A stretch of DNA of 64,000 nt from an uncultured Collinsella sp. (lineage in GTDB: Bacteria > Actinomycetota > Coriobacteriia > Coriobacteriales > Coriobacteriaceae): assembly GCA_958437495.1 (NCBI GenBank), contig CAUBOH010000011.1, positions 6,847 through 70,846 of the forward strand, read 5' to 3'. This document shows positions 27,112 through 35,974 of this stretch, in pieces. Position numbers and translations under genes: made by a program. Position 1 is the stretch's first letter. Every line of letters begins with the position of its first letter. Under the pieces are notes generated by a model. It saw only the letters and a program-made list of their open reading frames with translations, was not told the origin of the DNA and made no database searches.

Positions 27112-28782
27112 CTAAACCTCCATGACGACCGGGATGATCATCGGGCGAGTGCGCGTACGGCTCCAGATAAAGTTGGAGAGCGAGTCGCGCAGGGCCTTGC
27201 GAATGGCGTCGGAACCGCTGCTGGTGAAGCTGAACTTGCCCTTCTCGATCGTCTTCATGATGGACGCGGAGGCATCCTCGGAGAACTGGTCGTCGATGGC
27301 AAACGAAACACCGCGGCCCGAGAACTCGATGGCCTCGATCTTCTTGTGCTTAAGCGAGACGATGGCGACGGCCGTGACCATACCGTCATTGGCGAGCTTC
27401 TGACGATCGCGCAGGACGATGGGGTCGGTATCGCCGATGCGCAGACCATCGACGTAGACGACGCCGGACTCGACGGGCGTGCCGCGCTTGACGATGCCGC
27501 CACGCATCTCGAGCGTGTCGCCGTTATCGAGGATAAAGATGTGATCATCCTTGATGCCCATCTTACGGGCAAGCTGGGCATGAGCGCGCAGGTGCACGGC
27601 CTCGCCGTGAACCGGCATAAAGTAAGTGGGCTTGGCCATGGCCATCAGAAGCTTGAGCTCCTCCTGGCTGCCGTGGCCCGAGACATGGACGAGGGCGCGA
27701 TTCTTATCCCACACGTCGCAGCCAAGCTTGGCCAGACTATTGACGACCTGCTGCACGGCCTTCTCGTTGCCGGGAACGGGCGTAGCGGACAGGATGACGG
27801 TATCGCCCTCGTGGATGGAGAGCGTCTTGTGCTCGCCGTTGGCCATGCGGGACAAGGCCGACAGCGGCTCGCCCTGCGAACCGGTGCACATGACGACAAT
27901 CTTGTCGTCGGGCAGGTTGTCAATATCGAAGGCGTCGATGATATCGGCGTCATCGATGTTGAGGTAACCCAACTCGCGCGCCACGCGGGTGTTGGTGAGC
28001 ATGGAACGGCCGGTCACGACGACCTTACGACCGCACTTGCGGGCGGCGTCGCAGATCTGCTGCAGACGATGGATATGGCTCGAGAACGACGCGACGAACA
28101 CGCGGCCCGGGGCATTCTTGATGGCATGCAGCAAGCTGGGACCGACCTCGGCCTCGGACTTGGTAAAGCCGGGAACCGTGGCGTTGGTGGAGTCGGACAG
28201 CAGCAGGTCGATGCCCTGCTTGGCAAAGCGGCTGATGGCGGCATAGTCGGGCGTGACACCATCGATGGGCGTCTGGTCGAGCTTAAAGTCGCCGGTGTGC
28301 ATAACGGTGCCCTGGTTGGTGCGAATGAACACGCCCAGTGCACCCGGGATGGAGTGCGTCATCGAGAAGAAGTCGAGCGAGATGCCACCCAGATTGACGT
28401 GGCTGCCGCCCTTGACCTCACGGAACTTGGGCGCGCGGATGCGGAACTCGGAGAGTTTGCCCTCGATAAAGCCGAGCGTGAGCTTGCTCGAGAAGATGGG
28501 CACCTTATTGTTGAGGTCCTGCAGCAGGTACGGAAGCGAGCCGGTGTGGTCCTCGTGTCCGTGGGTGACGACGATGCCGCGGAGCTTCTCCTCGTTCTCC
28601 AAAACATACGTGTAGTCGGGGAGCACCAGGTCGATACCAGGCTGAGAATCGTCGGGGAACATGAGGCCAGCGTCGACGAGCACCATGTCGTCGCCGCACT
28701 CGAAGACCGTCATGTTCTTGCCGATGCCATCAAGGCCGCCGAGCGGAATGATCTTCAAGGGAGATGATTTTTTAGCTGCCAT
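27112..28782 (-). CDS. rnj: Ribonuclease J
   Basis: Beta-CASP metallo-beta-lactamase RNase with 5'-3' exo- and endonuclease activity. The zinc site is HGHEDHTG, with further ligands in HTGDFKLDQ and ligand-bearing HVSGHGSQEE; the C-terminal domain carries the dimer interface. From the ATG at 28782 (MAAKKSSPLKI) it is 556 aa. The frame runs 51 codons further 5' but with Cys-rich sequence unlike the family. GAAAGGA is about 14 nt upstream, rather far. It heads the run into ftsK. Confidence 0.93.
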   Translation of the reverse strand: MAAKKSSPLKIIPLGGLDGIGKNMTVFECGDDMVLVDAGLMFPDDSQPGIDLVLPDYTYVLENEEKLRGIVVTHGHEDHTGSLPYLLQDLNNKVPIFSSKLTLGFIEGKLSEFRIRAPKFREVKGGSHVNLGGISLDFFSMTHSIPGALGVFIRTNQGTVMHTGDFKLDQTPIDGVTPDYAAISRFAKQGIDLLLSDSTNATVPGFTKSEAEVGPSLLHAIKNAPGRVFVASFSSHIHRLQQICDAARKCGRKVVVTGRSMLTNTRVARELGYLNIDDADIIDAFDIDNLPDDKIVVMCTGSQGEPLSALSRMANGEHKTLSIHEGDTVILSATPVPGNEKAVQQVVNSLAKLGCDVWDKNRALVHVSGHGSQEELKLLMAMAKPTYFMPVHGEAVHLRAHAQLARKMGIKDDHIFILDNGDTLEMRGGIVKRGTPVESGVVYVDGLRIGDTDPIVLRDRQKLANDGMVTAVAIVSLKHKKIEAIEFSGRGVSFAIDDQFSEDASASIMKTIEKGKFSFTSSGSDAIRKALRDSLSNFIWSRTRTRPMIIPVVMEV

Positions 28783-28970
28783 AGGTGAGTGTGGTTTCCT
28801 TTCTTCGAAACGGGTCTGGAACAACCGACGAGGCGCTTCTGGCAAACCGACCGCCGGGCACATACAACAATGCATCGCAGAGTCGATGCAGTAACCACAG
28901 TATGATACCCATTTGCACAACAACAGACCACCCATGCATCAAAGCCCCATCTGAACTGGTCTATCCCGCC

Positions 28971-29113
28971 GGTCTGGTGCCATCGGGGGCCGTGGCGGGT
29001 TAAGTTTGCTGCTCTACAGTCCTGCGCAAGACGGAAAGCACATTAAGTGCTTTCCTTTGCGTGCGGAACTCGCGACAAACTTAACCCGCCACGGCCCCCG
29101 ATGGCACCAGACC
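28971..29113 (+). repeat. Large hairpin element A (38-bp perfect arms, inner hairpin)
   Basis: The outer arms, 28971-29008 and 29076-29113, are perfect 38-bp inverted repeats. Between them lie CTGCTCTACAGTCCTGC (29009-29025), a 9-bp inner hairpin GGAAAGCAC/GTGCTTTCC with an ATTAA loop (29033-29055), and GTGCGGAACTCGCGA (29061-29075). The same two blocks occur in element B in the opposite orientation. No coding sense is seen. Either a structured RNA or a palindromic mobile repeat. Confidence 0.8.
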
Positions 29114-29179
29114 TGCCAAAAAGGTTCAGGTTTAGTTTGGTCGGTTTATCTGGGGATATGCCGGGTGTACAGCTATCGA

Positions 29180-29206
29180 CAATTCAGAAAAAAGAAAACT
29201 GAATTG
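29180..29206. repeat. Small hairpin between the two large elements
   Basis: Perfect CAATTCAG / CTGAATTG arms around an A-rich loop. The rest of 29114-29245 is AT-richer than its surroundings and shows no gene. Confidence 0.4.
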
Positions 29207-29245
29207 ACCATCTGACATAATCGCAACCCGCATCCACCAGCCCTT

Positions 29246-29381
29246 TTGCTATTCCCGGCGGGGGCCGCGGGTAAAGTTTATCGCGAGTTCCGCACGAGCC
29301 GGAGAGCACTTAATGTGCTCTCCGTGCGAGCAGGACTGTAGAGCAGGAAACTTTACCCGCGGACCCCGCCGCGAATAGCAA
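29246..29381 (-). repeat. Large hairpin element B, inverted relative of element A
   Basis: The outer arms, 29246-29279 and 29348-29381, match over 34 bp with two mismatches. The interior is the reverse complement of element A in plan: TCGCGAGTTCCGCAC (29281-29295), inner stem GGAGAGCAC/GTGCTCTCC with TTAAT loop, and GCAGGACTGTAGAGCAG (29330-29346). The inner stem differs from A by an A-T to G-C pair change on both sides. It lies directly downstream of pnp and partly overlaps its terminator stem. Confidence 0.8.
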
Positions 29382-29414
29382 CAAGGGCGACCCCTGTCCG
29401 GAGTCGCCCTTGTT
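29380..29414 (-). terminator. Hairpin downstream of pnp
   Basis: Perfect 12-bp stem AACAAGGGCGAC / GTCGCCCTTGTT, 20 nt beyond the pnp stop. On the minus strand no T-run follows; instead it runs into element B, so termination may depend on the stem or on both structures. Confidence 0.6.
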
Positions 29415-29434
29415 GAGCTGCTTATGTGTAGCTG

Positions 29435-31681
29435 TTACTCGGCGTCGTGGTGACGGCGGGGCTTGCGGCCTCCGTTGTCGCCGGGACGGCGCGGACGATC
29501 GCTGCGCTCGGAGCGCTCACGACGCGGACGCTCACGGCGCTGGAAGTGCTCGCCGTCGCCCTCGGAGGCACCCTCGGCGCGAGCCGGGGCCTCGGGCTTG
29601 TCCAGGCGATCGAGTGAGATCTTGCCGCGGTCGTCGACCTCGATGACGACAACCTTGACCTCGTCGCCCACGTTGAGGACGTCCTCGACCTTCTCCACGC
29701 GGCCCTTGGCGACGCGGGAAATGTGCAGCAGGCCGTCCTTACCGGGCAGCAGGTTGACAAAGGCGCCGAAGGGCTGGATGGAGACCACGCGACCGGTGTA
29801 CTCCTCGCCCGGCTCGGGAACCTTGATGATGAGCTTGATACGCTCGACAGCCTGATCGACGGACTCGCCGGTGCCGCCGACAAAGACGGTGCCATCCTCC
29901 TGGATGTCGACCGAAGCGCCGGTCTCGTCCTGAATACCGCGGATGACCTTGCCGCCGGAGCCGATGACGTCGCGAATCTTATCGGTCGGAACCTGGATGG
30001 AGACGATGCGCGGAGCGGTGCTGCGCGTGGTGTGGCGCGGCTCGGGGATCACATCGAGCATCTTCTGCAGAATGAAGGCACGACCCTCCTTGGCCTGCTG
30101 CAGGGCGCGGGCCAGGATGTCGAAGGTAAGACCGGTGGCCTTGTTGTCCATCTGCAGGGCGGTGATGCCCTCGGTAGTACCGGTGACCTTAAAGTCCATG
30201 TCGCCCAGGAAGTCCTCGAGACCCTGGATATCGGACAGGACCACGGTCTTGCCCTCCTCCTGGATCAGGCCCATGGCGATACCGGAGACCGGGCGCTTAA
30301 TGGGCACGCCGCCGTCCATAAGGGCGAGCGTGGAACCGCAGGTCGAAGCCATCGAAGAGGAGCCGTTGGACTCCATGACCTCGGAGACGACGCGGATGGC
30401 GTAGGGGAACTCGTTCTCGTCGGGGAGCACCGGAAGCAGAGCGCGCTCGGCCAGGTTGCCATGGCCGATCTCGCGGCGCTTGGGGCTGCCCATGCGGCCG
30501 GTCTCGCCGGTACAGAACGGCGGGAAGTTGTAGTGGTGCATGTAGCGCTTGCCCTCGGTGGGCTCGATGGTATCCAGACGCTGGCCCTCGTTGAGCATGC
30601 CGAGCGACAGGACAGAAAGCACCTGGGTCTGGCCGCGCTGGAACAGGCCGGAGCCGTGAACGAGCGGCAGGTAGTTGTCCTTCACCATGATGGGACGGAT
30701 CTCGTCGGCAGCACGGCCGTCGACGCGCTCGCCGGTCTCGACGACCATGGTGCGCATGGCCTTCTTCTCGAGCTTCTTGAGCGCCACGGGGATCTCGCGC
30801 TCCCAAGCGGCCTGCTCCTCCTCGGAGAACTCAGCACGGATGGACTCCTTCAGAGCCTCGACCTTGCCGATACGGGAGAGCTTGTCGGCGTCGCGCAGGG
30901 CAGCAGCCATCTCGTCGTAGTGGGCGAAGATGCGCTTCTGGACCTCCTCGACGGGCTGGTCGAGCGGGTACTCCTTCTTGACGATGGCGCCGTTGACCTG
31001 CTCCCACTCGGCGACGAACTCGTCCTGGGCCTGGCAGAAGGCAGCGAGAGCCTCCTGGCCAAACTTCATGGCAGCGAGCATGTCGTCCTCGGAGATCTCC
31101 TCGGCGCCGGCCTCGACCATCGAGATGAAGTCGGCAGAGCCGCCAAGCTCCAGGTCCAAATCGGAGTTCTCGCGCTCCTCATAGGTGGGGTTGACGATAA
31201 ACTCGCCGGTCTCCACGTTGCGGCCGATGCGCACGCAGGCAAGCGGACCCTCGAAGGGCACGCCGCCGAGCGTCATGGCCAGGGAGGCGCCCATGACGTT
31301 GATGACGTCGAAGGGGTTGACCTGGTCGGCGACGAGCGAGGTGGCGACGATGTGCACCTCGTTGCGGAAACCGTCCGGGAAGCTCGGGCGGATCGGGCGG
31401 TCGATCATGCGCGCGGTGAGCGTGGCCTTCTCGCTGGGACGGCCCTCACGCTTGAGGTAGCCACCCGGGATGCGGCCGGCGGCGTACATCTTCTCGTTGA
31501 AGTCGACGGTCAGCGGGAAGAAGTCATAGTTCTTACGCTCCTTGGAGACGACCACGGTGTCGAGCATCGTGGTGTCGCCCTGCTTGACCAGACAGGCGCC
31601 GGTGGCCTGCTTGGCAAGCTCGCCGGACTCAAAGGTGTAGGTCTTGCCGTACAGCTCAAAGGTCTTGGATACGAGTGTCAT
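29435..31681 (-). CDS. pnp: Polyribonucleotide nucleotidyltransferase (PNPase)
   Basis: 3'-5' phosphorolytic exonuclease for mRNA and small RNA. Two RNase PH domains are joined by a helical linker, followed by a KH domain (VPTDKIRDVIGSGGKVIRGI) and an S1 domain (EEYTGRVVSIQPFGAFVNLLPGKDGLLHIS). The 748-aa length is normal; the last 40 residues are Arg-rich, which may aid RNA binding. It lies downstream of rpsO, as is usual, with a terminator between them. Confidence 0.97.
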   Translation of the reverse strand: MTLVSKTFELYGKTYTFESGELAKQATGACLVKQGDTTMLDTVVVSKERKNYDFFPLTVDFNEKMYAAGRIPGGYLKREGRPSEKATLTARMIDRPIRPSFPDGFRNEVHIVATSLVADQVNPFDVINVMGASLAMTLGGVPFEGPLACVRIGRNVETGEFIVNPTYEERENSDLDLELGGSADFISMVEAGAEEISEDDMLAAMKFGQEALAAFCQAQDEFVAEWEQVNGAIVKKEYPLDQPVEEVQKRIFAHYDEMAAALRDADKLSRIGKVEALKESIRAEFSEEEQAAWEREIPVALKKLEKKAMRTMVVETGERVDGRAADEIRPIMVKDNYLPLVHGSGLFQRGQTQVLSVLSLGMLNEGQRLDTIEPTEGKRYMHHYNFPPFCTGETGRMGSPKRREIGHGNLAERALLPVLPDENEFPYAIRVVSEVMESNGSSSMASTCGSTLALMDGGVPIKRPVSGIAMGLIQEEGKTVVLSDIQGLEDFLGDMDFKVTGTTEGITALQMDNKATGLTFDILARALQQAKEGRAFILQKMLDVIPEPRHTTRSTAPRIVSIQVPTDKIRDVIGSGGKVIRGIQDETGASVDIQEDGTVFVGGTGESVDQAVERIKLIIKVPEPGEEYTGRVVSIQPFGAFVNLLPGKDGLLHISRVAKGRVEKVEDVLNVGDEVKVVVIEVDDRGKISLDRLDKPEAPARAEGASEGDGEHFQRRERPRRERSERSDRPRRPGDNGGRKPRRHHDAE

Positions 31682-31694
31682 TGTTCTCCTTTAC

Positions 31695-31717
31695 CCCACA
31701 GGCCCCTTGCCTGTGGG
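31695..31717 (-). promoter_or_regulatory. Hairpin in the pnp leader
   Basis: Perfect 9-bp stem CCCACAGGC / GCCTGTGGG just upstream of the pnp ribosome site (GGAG). In enterobacteria a leader stem of pnp is the target of RNase III and PNPase autocontrol; a similar role here is inference. Confidence 0.4.
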
Positions 31718-31784
31718 CTTCTCATGTGACGCGGGCCCCCTGCCCCCGCCACGCTTCAGAGCGTGATTGTTCACGCCCTTACAC

Positions 31785-31816
31785 AAAAAGAGCGCCCCGC
31801 TGCGCAGGACGCTCTT
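31785..31816 (-). terminator. Terminator downstream of rpsO
   Basis: AAGAGCG / CGCTCTT stem with a GC-rich interior, followed on the minus strand by TTTTTG, 15 nt after the rpsO stop. Confidence 0.85.
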
Positions 31817-31830
31817 AGCATGTACAAATC

Positions 31831-32109
31831 CTACTGGATGTTGTCGCGGATGCCCAGAGCCTTGATGAGCTCACGGTACTCGACGATGTCGTTCTTCTTG
31901 ATGTAGGAGAGAAGACGACGACGACGGCCGACGAGCATAAGCAGACCACGACGGGTGTGGAAGTCCTTCTGGTGGGACTTCATGTGCTCGGTCAGCTCCT
32001 TGATACGCTCGGACAGGATGGCAACCTGAACCTTGGGGTTACCGGTGTCGACCGGGGTGTTACCGAACTGGGCAGTCAGCTCCGCCTTGCGCTCTTTGGA
32101 AACAGTCAT
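31831..32109 (-). CDS. rpsO: 30S ribosomal protein uS15
   Basis: Binds 16S rRNA early in small-subunit assembly. Seen are the HKS-like EHMKSHQKDFHTRRGLL stretch, GRRRRLLSYIKK and the C-terminal YRELIKALGIRDN. From the ATG at 32109 it is 92 aa, the family size; GAAAGG lies upstream. The frame is open for 32 more codons 5', which are not S15-like. Confidence 0.97.
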   Translation of the reverse strand: MTVSKERKAELTAQFGNTPVDTGNPKVQVAILSERIKELTEHMKSHQKDFHTRRGLLMLVGRRRRLLSYIKKNDIVEYRELIKALGIRDNIQ

Positions 32110-32247
32110 TGTTTCACCTTTCGTTTTACGTCGCCCGCGGGCGACTTGATTCGCCTCGGACTGGGAAGCCGCCGGTGGAGCGAGCAACCAAGGTCGAGGT
32201 ACCAACAGGTCGGTATGTTACCACAAGCAGCCTGTGCCTGCGCATCA

Positions 32248-32997
32248 TCACCGACCCAACATGAATTCCATCGCACGGAGCCGCTGATCGGTATGTGTTG
32301 CCGCCCAGACATGCGAAAGCCCGAGCAAAAACGCCGCAGTATGCGGGTCGATCCTTTGATCCATAAGCTCGTCGAAGGTCATGCCCATAAGGGCACGCAG
32401 CCAGGCGACCTCACCGGTCGACACGAGCTCGGCACCGGGAACGCTCGACGCGCACGACCCGCACATGAGACCGCCGGCCTGAGGCGAAAAATACGACAAC
32501 ATAGGGTCGCCGCACGACACACAGGCAGAAAAATCGGGGCGATACCCGATATGCGACAGCAGCTTAAAGACAAAGGCGGCTACCAAGAGGTCCATGTGCG
32601 CCGTATCGAGGCCGCCGCCCACAAGTTCCAAGGCGCGCGAGGAAATGGCAAAGGTAAACGGGTCCTCAGCATCCTCAAACGAACATACGCGCGCGACCTC
32701 GGCGATCGCACTCGCCGCACAGGTCGCCTCGTAATCGGGGGCGGCGCCAAGGGGAGCCTCCAACAACTCGGCCTGCGACACGATGTCGAGCGAGCGTCCG
32801 TGCGCGAGCAGCATATCCACCGTACAGAACAGCTCGCAGCGCGCCGCCAAGCGACCGCCAGGCTTGCGCGCGCCCTTTGCCACGGCACGCACCTGGCGGC
32901 CCCGCTCGTCAAGCATCGTCAAGATCAGATCGGTTTCCTTGAGCTTGGTCTTGTCGAGGACGAGCACTTTCGTGCGATATGTGCGAGAACCTGCCAT
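32248..32997 (-). CDS. recO: DNA repair protein RecO
   Basis: Helps RecA load on SSB-coated single-stranded DNA in the RecFOR pathway. The N-terminal OB fold opens with RTKVLVLDKTKLKETDLIL. The C-terminal half has the zinc-type CVSCGDP and GLMCGSC pairs. It is 249 aa. It starts 14 nt after the era stop, a common pairing. Confidence 0.92.
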   Translation of the reverse strand: MAGSRTYRTKVLVLDKTKLKETDLILTMLDERGRQVRAVAKGARKPGGRLAARCELFCTVDMLLAHGRSLDIVSQAELLEAPLGAAPDYEATCAASAIAEVARVCSFEDAEDPFTFAISSRALELVGGGLDTAHMDLLVAAFVFKLLSHIGYRPDFSACVSCGDPMLSYFSPQAGGLMCGSCASSVPGAELVSTGEVAWLRALMGMTFDELMDQRIDPHTAAFLLGLSHVWAATHTDQRLRAMEFMLGR

Positions 32998-33011
32998 ATG
33001 CGTTGGAAAGG

Positions 33012-34082
33012 CTAGTCTTCGGCGTTATACCCAAAGCGGCGGATCTGGGCCTCATCGTCGCGCCAGCCGGCCTTGACCTTCACGTCCAGCTCCAAAAAGA
33101 CCTGCGTGCCAAAGATGCGCTCAAGATCGCGACGGGCGTCGATACCGATATGCTTGATCATCTCGCCGCCCTTGCCGATGATGATGCCCTTTTGGCCCTC
33201 GCGCTCTACGTAAATGGTGGCGTGCACGCGCAGCACCTTCTTGGTCTGCTCGAGCGCATCGCAGATCACGCCAACGGAGTGCGGGATCTCATCGCGGGTG
33301 CGGCGCAAGACCTTCTCGCGCACAAACTCGGCAACAAGCGTCTCGTCGGAAGCATCGGTACCCATGTCCTCGGGGAACCAGCGCGGGCCCTCGGGCAAAA
33401 AGTGCGCAACGGTCTCGATGAAGGCGTCGACGTTGAAGTTCTTCACCGACGAGGTCACGATCTCGTCGTCGAATTCCATAAGCTCATGCGCTGCCTTGAG
33501 CTGCTCCATGACCTGCGCGGGGTCGGCCTCGTCAGCCTTGGTAAGCACCAAAACCTTCTTGCAGCGAGCGCATCTGACGCGCTCGGCAACCCAAGCGTCT
33601 CCCCTGCCGATGGGCTTGGTGGCATCAATCAAAAACGCGACGACGTCAACGTCGTTGAGCTCGAACAGGGCGCTTTTGTTGAGCTCGGAGCCCAGACCAT
33701 CTTTGGGCTTATGGATACCCGGGGTATCGACAAAGACCAGCTGGTAGCCGGGACGGTTAACCACGGCGCGCATGCGTTGGCGAGTCGTCTGGGCCACCGG
33801 CGAGGTAATGGCGACCTTTTTGCCATAGCAGGCGTTGAGCAGCGTGGACTTACCGGCGTTGGGACGACCGACCAGGGCCACAAAGCCGCTGCGGAAACCT
33901 GGCTCCACATCGCCAAAGCCCAGAGACGGCTCGTCCTCGTCACATAGGGCGTCGAGCTCCTCGTCGCTCATACCCTCAAACGGGTCGAATTCCTCGACCT
34001 CGCCGAGCGAATCGGCATCCTCGACCTCTTCCAGAACCTCGTCGTCCAGAACCTCATCGGTAGGCTGCGTATTATCGGACAT
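33012..34082 (-). CDS. era: GTPase Era with acidic N-terminal extension
   Basis: 16S rRNA-binding GTPase of 30S assembly. G1 is GRPNAGKST (72-80), with DTPGIHKP and TKADEAD for the later G motifs, and a C-terminal KH domain with IIGKGGEMIKHIG. The first 65 residues are an extra, strongly acidic stretch (many Glu and Asp) not found in typical Era of about 300 aa. No in-frame start nearer the G domain with a better ribosome site was found, and GAAAGGGA precedes 34082. Confidence 0.95.
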   Translation of the reverse strand: MSDNTQPTDEVLDDEVLEEVEDADSLGEVEEFDPFEGMSDEELDALCDEDEPSLGFGDVEPGFRSGFVALVGRPNAGKSTLLNACYGKKVAITSPVAQTTRQRMRAVVNRPGYQLVFVDTPGIHKPKDGLGSELNKSALFELNDVDVVAFLIDATKPIGRGDAWVAERVRCARCKKVLVLTKADEADPAQVMEQLKAAHELMEFDDEIVTSSVKNFNVDAFIETVAHFLPEGPRWFPEDMGTDASDETLVAEFVREKVLRRTRDEIPHSVGVICDALEQTKKVLRVHATIYVEREGQKGIIIGKGGEMIKHIGIDARRDLERIFGTQVFLELDVKVKAGWRDDEAQIRRFGYNAED

Positions 34083-34094
34083 GAGAATCCCTTT

Positions 34095-34472
34095 CTAAAT
34101 AAAGCCAAGCGCGTGGGCAAAGACCAGCAGGCCCACGATTGCGGCGGTGATGGAAAGAACGTAAACGGAAGCGGCGGCGATATCCTTGGCGCGCTTCGCC
34201 AGCGGATGAAGTTCCTGGGTCGCCAGGTCGACGATCGCCTCCATAGCGGTATTGCACAGCTCGCCGTGAATCACCAGGCCGCAGCAGATGATAACCGTGG
34301 CCCACTCGGCAATGTCGAGGCCGACAATGCAGCCGGCAATGACGGTACACACGCCCGCCGCGAGCATGACCTTGATGTTACGCTCAGTTTTAACGGCGGT
34401 GACAAAGCCCTCCATGGCGTAGGAGAACGACTTTAAAAAGGACGGATGGTCCTTGTTCGATCCGGGAATCAT
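34095..34472 (-). CDS. Diacylglycerol/undecaprenol kinase family protein
   Basis: Small integral membrane kinase of the prokaryotic DAGK family, 125 aa with three hydrophobic segments. The active-site stretch ELCNTAMEAIVDL with KDIAAASVYVL is clear. In Gram-positives this enzyme mainly phosphorylates undecaprenol, recycling the lipid carrier. It lies between ybeY and era, the standard Gram-positive order. Confidence 0.92.
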   Translation of the reverse strand: MIPGSNKDHPSFLKSFSYAMEGFVTAVKTERNIKVMLAAGVCTVIAGCIVGLDIAEWATVIICCGLVIHGELCNTAMEAIVDLATQELHPLAKRAKDIAAASVYVLSITAAIVGLLVFAHALGFI

Positions 34473-34481
34473 AGACGGCTC

Positions 34482-34991
34482 CTAGTCGTGGGCATGGTTG
34501 GTGATGGGACCGACGTGAACCAACTTGGGGTCCTCGCCGCGCTCGAGCGCCAGATCGCGCAGGATGGCATCCTCACGGGCCTCCATGACCTCGGCCTCGT
34601 CGTCCTCGATGTGGTCATAGCCCAGCAGGTGCAGCATGCCGTGCACGAGCATCAGCCGGCACTCGTCGGCGGGACTGTTACCAAAACCGGGAGCCTGACG
34701 AGCGATGACCTGCGGCGCCAAGATAATATCGCCGAGCTCGATCGTCTCGTCGGCGGGAATGTCCTCGTCAAAGGCAGAGTCGCACTCAAACGAGAGCACA
34801 TCGGTGGTACGGTCGATACCGCGCCACTCGTGGTTGAGCTCATGCATCTCGTCCTCGTCGACATACGAAAGGGAAATCTCGACTTCACGCTCAACGCCCT
34901 CGGCGGAAAGCACGAACTGGCAGATGTGCTCCACTTCCTGAGCATCGAGCAGCGTATCGAGCTCGGCATCGTTGCTGATCAATAAACTCAA
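34482..34991 (-). CDS. ybeY: Endoribonuclease YbeY
   Basis: Zinc-dependent RNase for 16S rRNA 3' maturation and quality control. The metal site is HGMLHLLGYDH (H-x3-H-x5-H), preceded by RTTDVLSFE. It is 169 aa. The start is a TTG that overlaps the phoH stop (TTGA), supported by AAAGGAG 6 nt upstream inside the end of phoH. Confidence 0.94.
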   Translation of the reverse strand: MSLLISNDAELDTLLDAQEVEHICQFVLSAEGVEREVEISLSYVDEDEMHELNHEWRGIDRTTDVLSFECDSAFDEDIPADETIELGDIILAPQVIARQAPGFGNSPADECRLMLVHGMLHLLGYDHIEDDEAEVMEAREDAILRDLALERGEDPKLVHVGPITNHAHD

Positions 34992-35974
34992 CAGGACTCC
35001 TTTCGGTCGCGCGAACGCTGCTCACGCACGTCATCATACGCATCATAGGCCTCGACGATCCTGCCCACCAGGGCATGGCGCACCACATCGGCGCGCTCCA
35101 GGTGCGAAAACGCCACATCGTCGACACGGCCCAAAATCTTCTCGACATCGGCCAGGCCGCCGCGACGACCCACCAGGTCGCGCTGGCTCAGATCGCCGGT
35201 AATCACAAACTTTGAGTTAAAACCCAGACGCGTCAGGAACATCTTCATCTGCTCAGGCGTCGTGTTTTGTGCCTCATCGAGTACCACGAAGGCGTCGCTC
35301 AGTGTTCGGCCGCGCATGTAGGCGAGCGGGGCAATCTCGATCACGCCACGCTCCATGAGCTCGTCGGTGCGCTCACGGTCCATCATGTCAAACAGGGCAT
35401 CGTAGAGCGGACGCATGTAGGGGTCGATCTTTTCCTCGAGGGTGCCGGGCAAAAAGCCCAAATTCTCCCCCGCCTCGACAACGGGCCGCGTAAGGACCAG
35501 GCGACCCACCTCATGGCGCTTGAGCGCGGCGACGGCGAGCGCCATGGCTAGATAGGTTTTACCGGTACCGGCGGGGCCCAGGCCAAACGTGATGGTATGC
35601 GAGCGGATGGCGTCAACATAGCGCTTTTGGCCGAGCGTCTTGGGACGAATGACGCGGCCGCGATACGACAGCAGCACGTCATCGCGCAGCGACGAGGCGT
35701 CGTGCTCGCCATCGCGCAGAACAGCCAAGCAACGCGAGACGTCGTCGGCAGACAGCGTGCGACCAGCAGCCGCCTCACGAAAAGCATGTTCGAAAAAATG
35801 CGCCACGAGTTCGACCTCGTCCGGGTCGCCGCTCACGGCAATCTGGTCACCGCGCGCAACCACATGGGCGCGAACCAAGCCTTCGACCGAGCGAAGGACA
35901 GCGTCGCCGGCACCCAAAACGCGCGAGGGGTCAATCCCCTCGGGAACGGTAAGTCTAATCTTCGAGGCTTCCAT
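34988..35974 (-). CDS. PhoH family ATPase
   Basis: PhoH-like P-loop ATPase, 328 aa, always near ybeY and thought to act with it on RNA. An N-terminal KH-like part (about 1-100) precedes the ATPase with GPAGTGKTYLAMA, LTRPVVEAGENLGFLPG, LDEAQNTTPEQMKMFLTR and TGDLSQRD. GGGAGG lies very close to the ATG at 35974; an in-frame ATG at 35992 lacks a ribosome site. The 5' end overlaps mtaB by about 20 bp. Confidence 0.93.
   Translation of the reverse strand: MEASKIRLTVPEGIDPSRVLGAGDAVLRSVEGLVRAHVVARGDQIAVSGDPDEVELVAHFFEHAFREAAAGRTLSADDVSRCLAVLRDGEHDASSLRDDVLLSYRGRVIRPKTLGQKRYVDAIRSHTITFGLGPAGTGKTYLAMALAVAALKRHEVGRLVLTRPVVEAGENLGFLPGTLEEKIDPYMRPLYDALFDMMDRERTDELMERGVIEIAPLAYMRGRTLSDAFVVLDEAQNTTPEQMKMFLTRLGFNSKFVITGDLSQRDLVGRRGGLADVEKILGRVDDVAFSHLERADVVRHALVGRIVEAYDAYDDVREQRSRDRKESC

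Noticed and set aside
26923..28767. 614-codon open frame antisense to rnj
   Set aside because: Shadow of RNase J; composition typical of antisense frames.
29006..29215. Short open frame through element A
   Set aside because: It runs across the hairpin arms, has no ribosome site and no protein-like composition.
29723..31729. 668-codon open frame antisense to pnp
   Set aside because: High-GC shadow; pnp is certain on the opposite strand.
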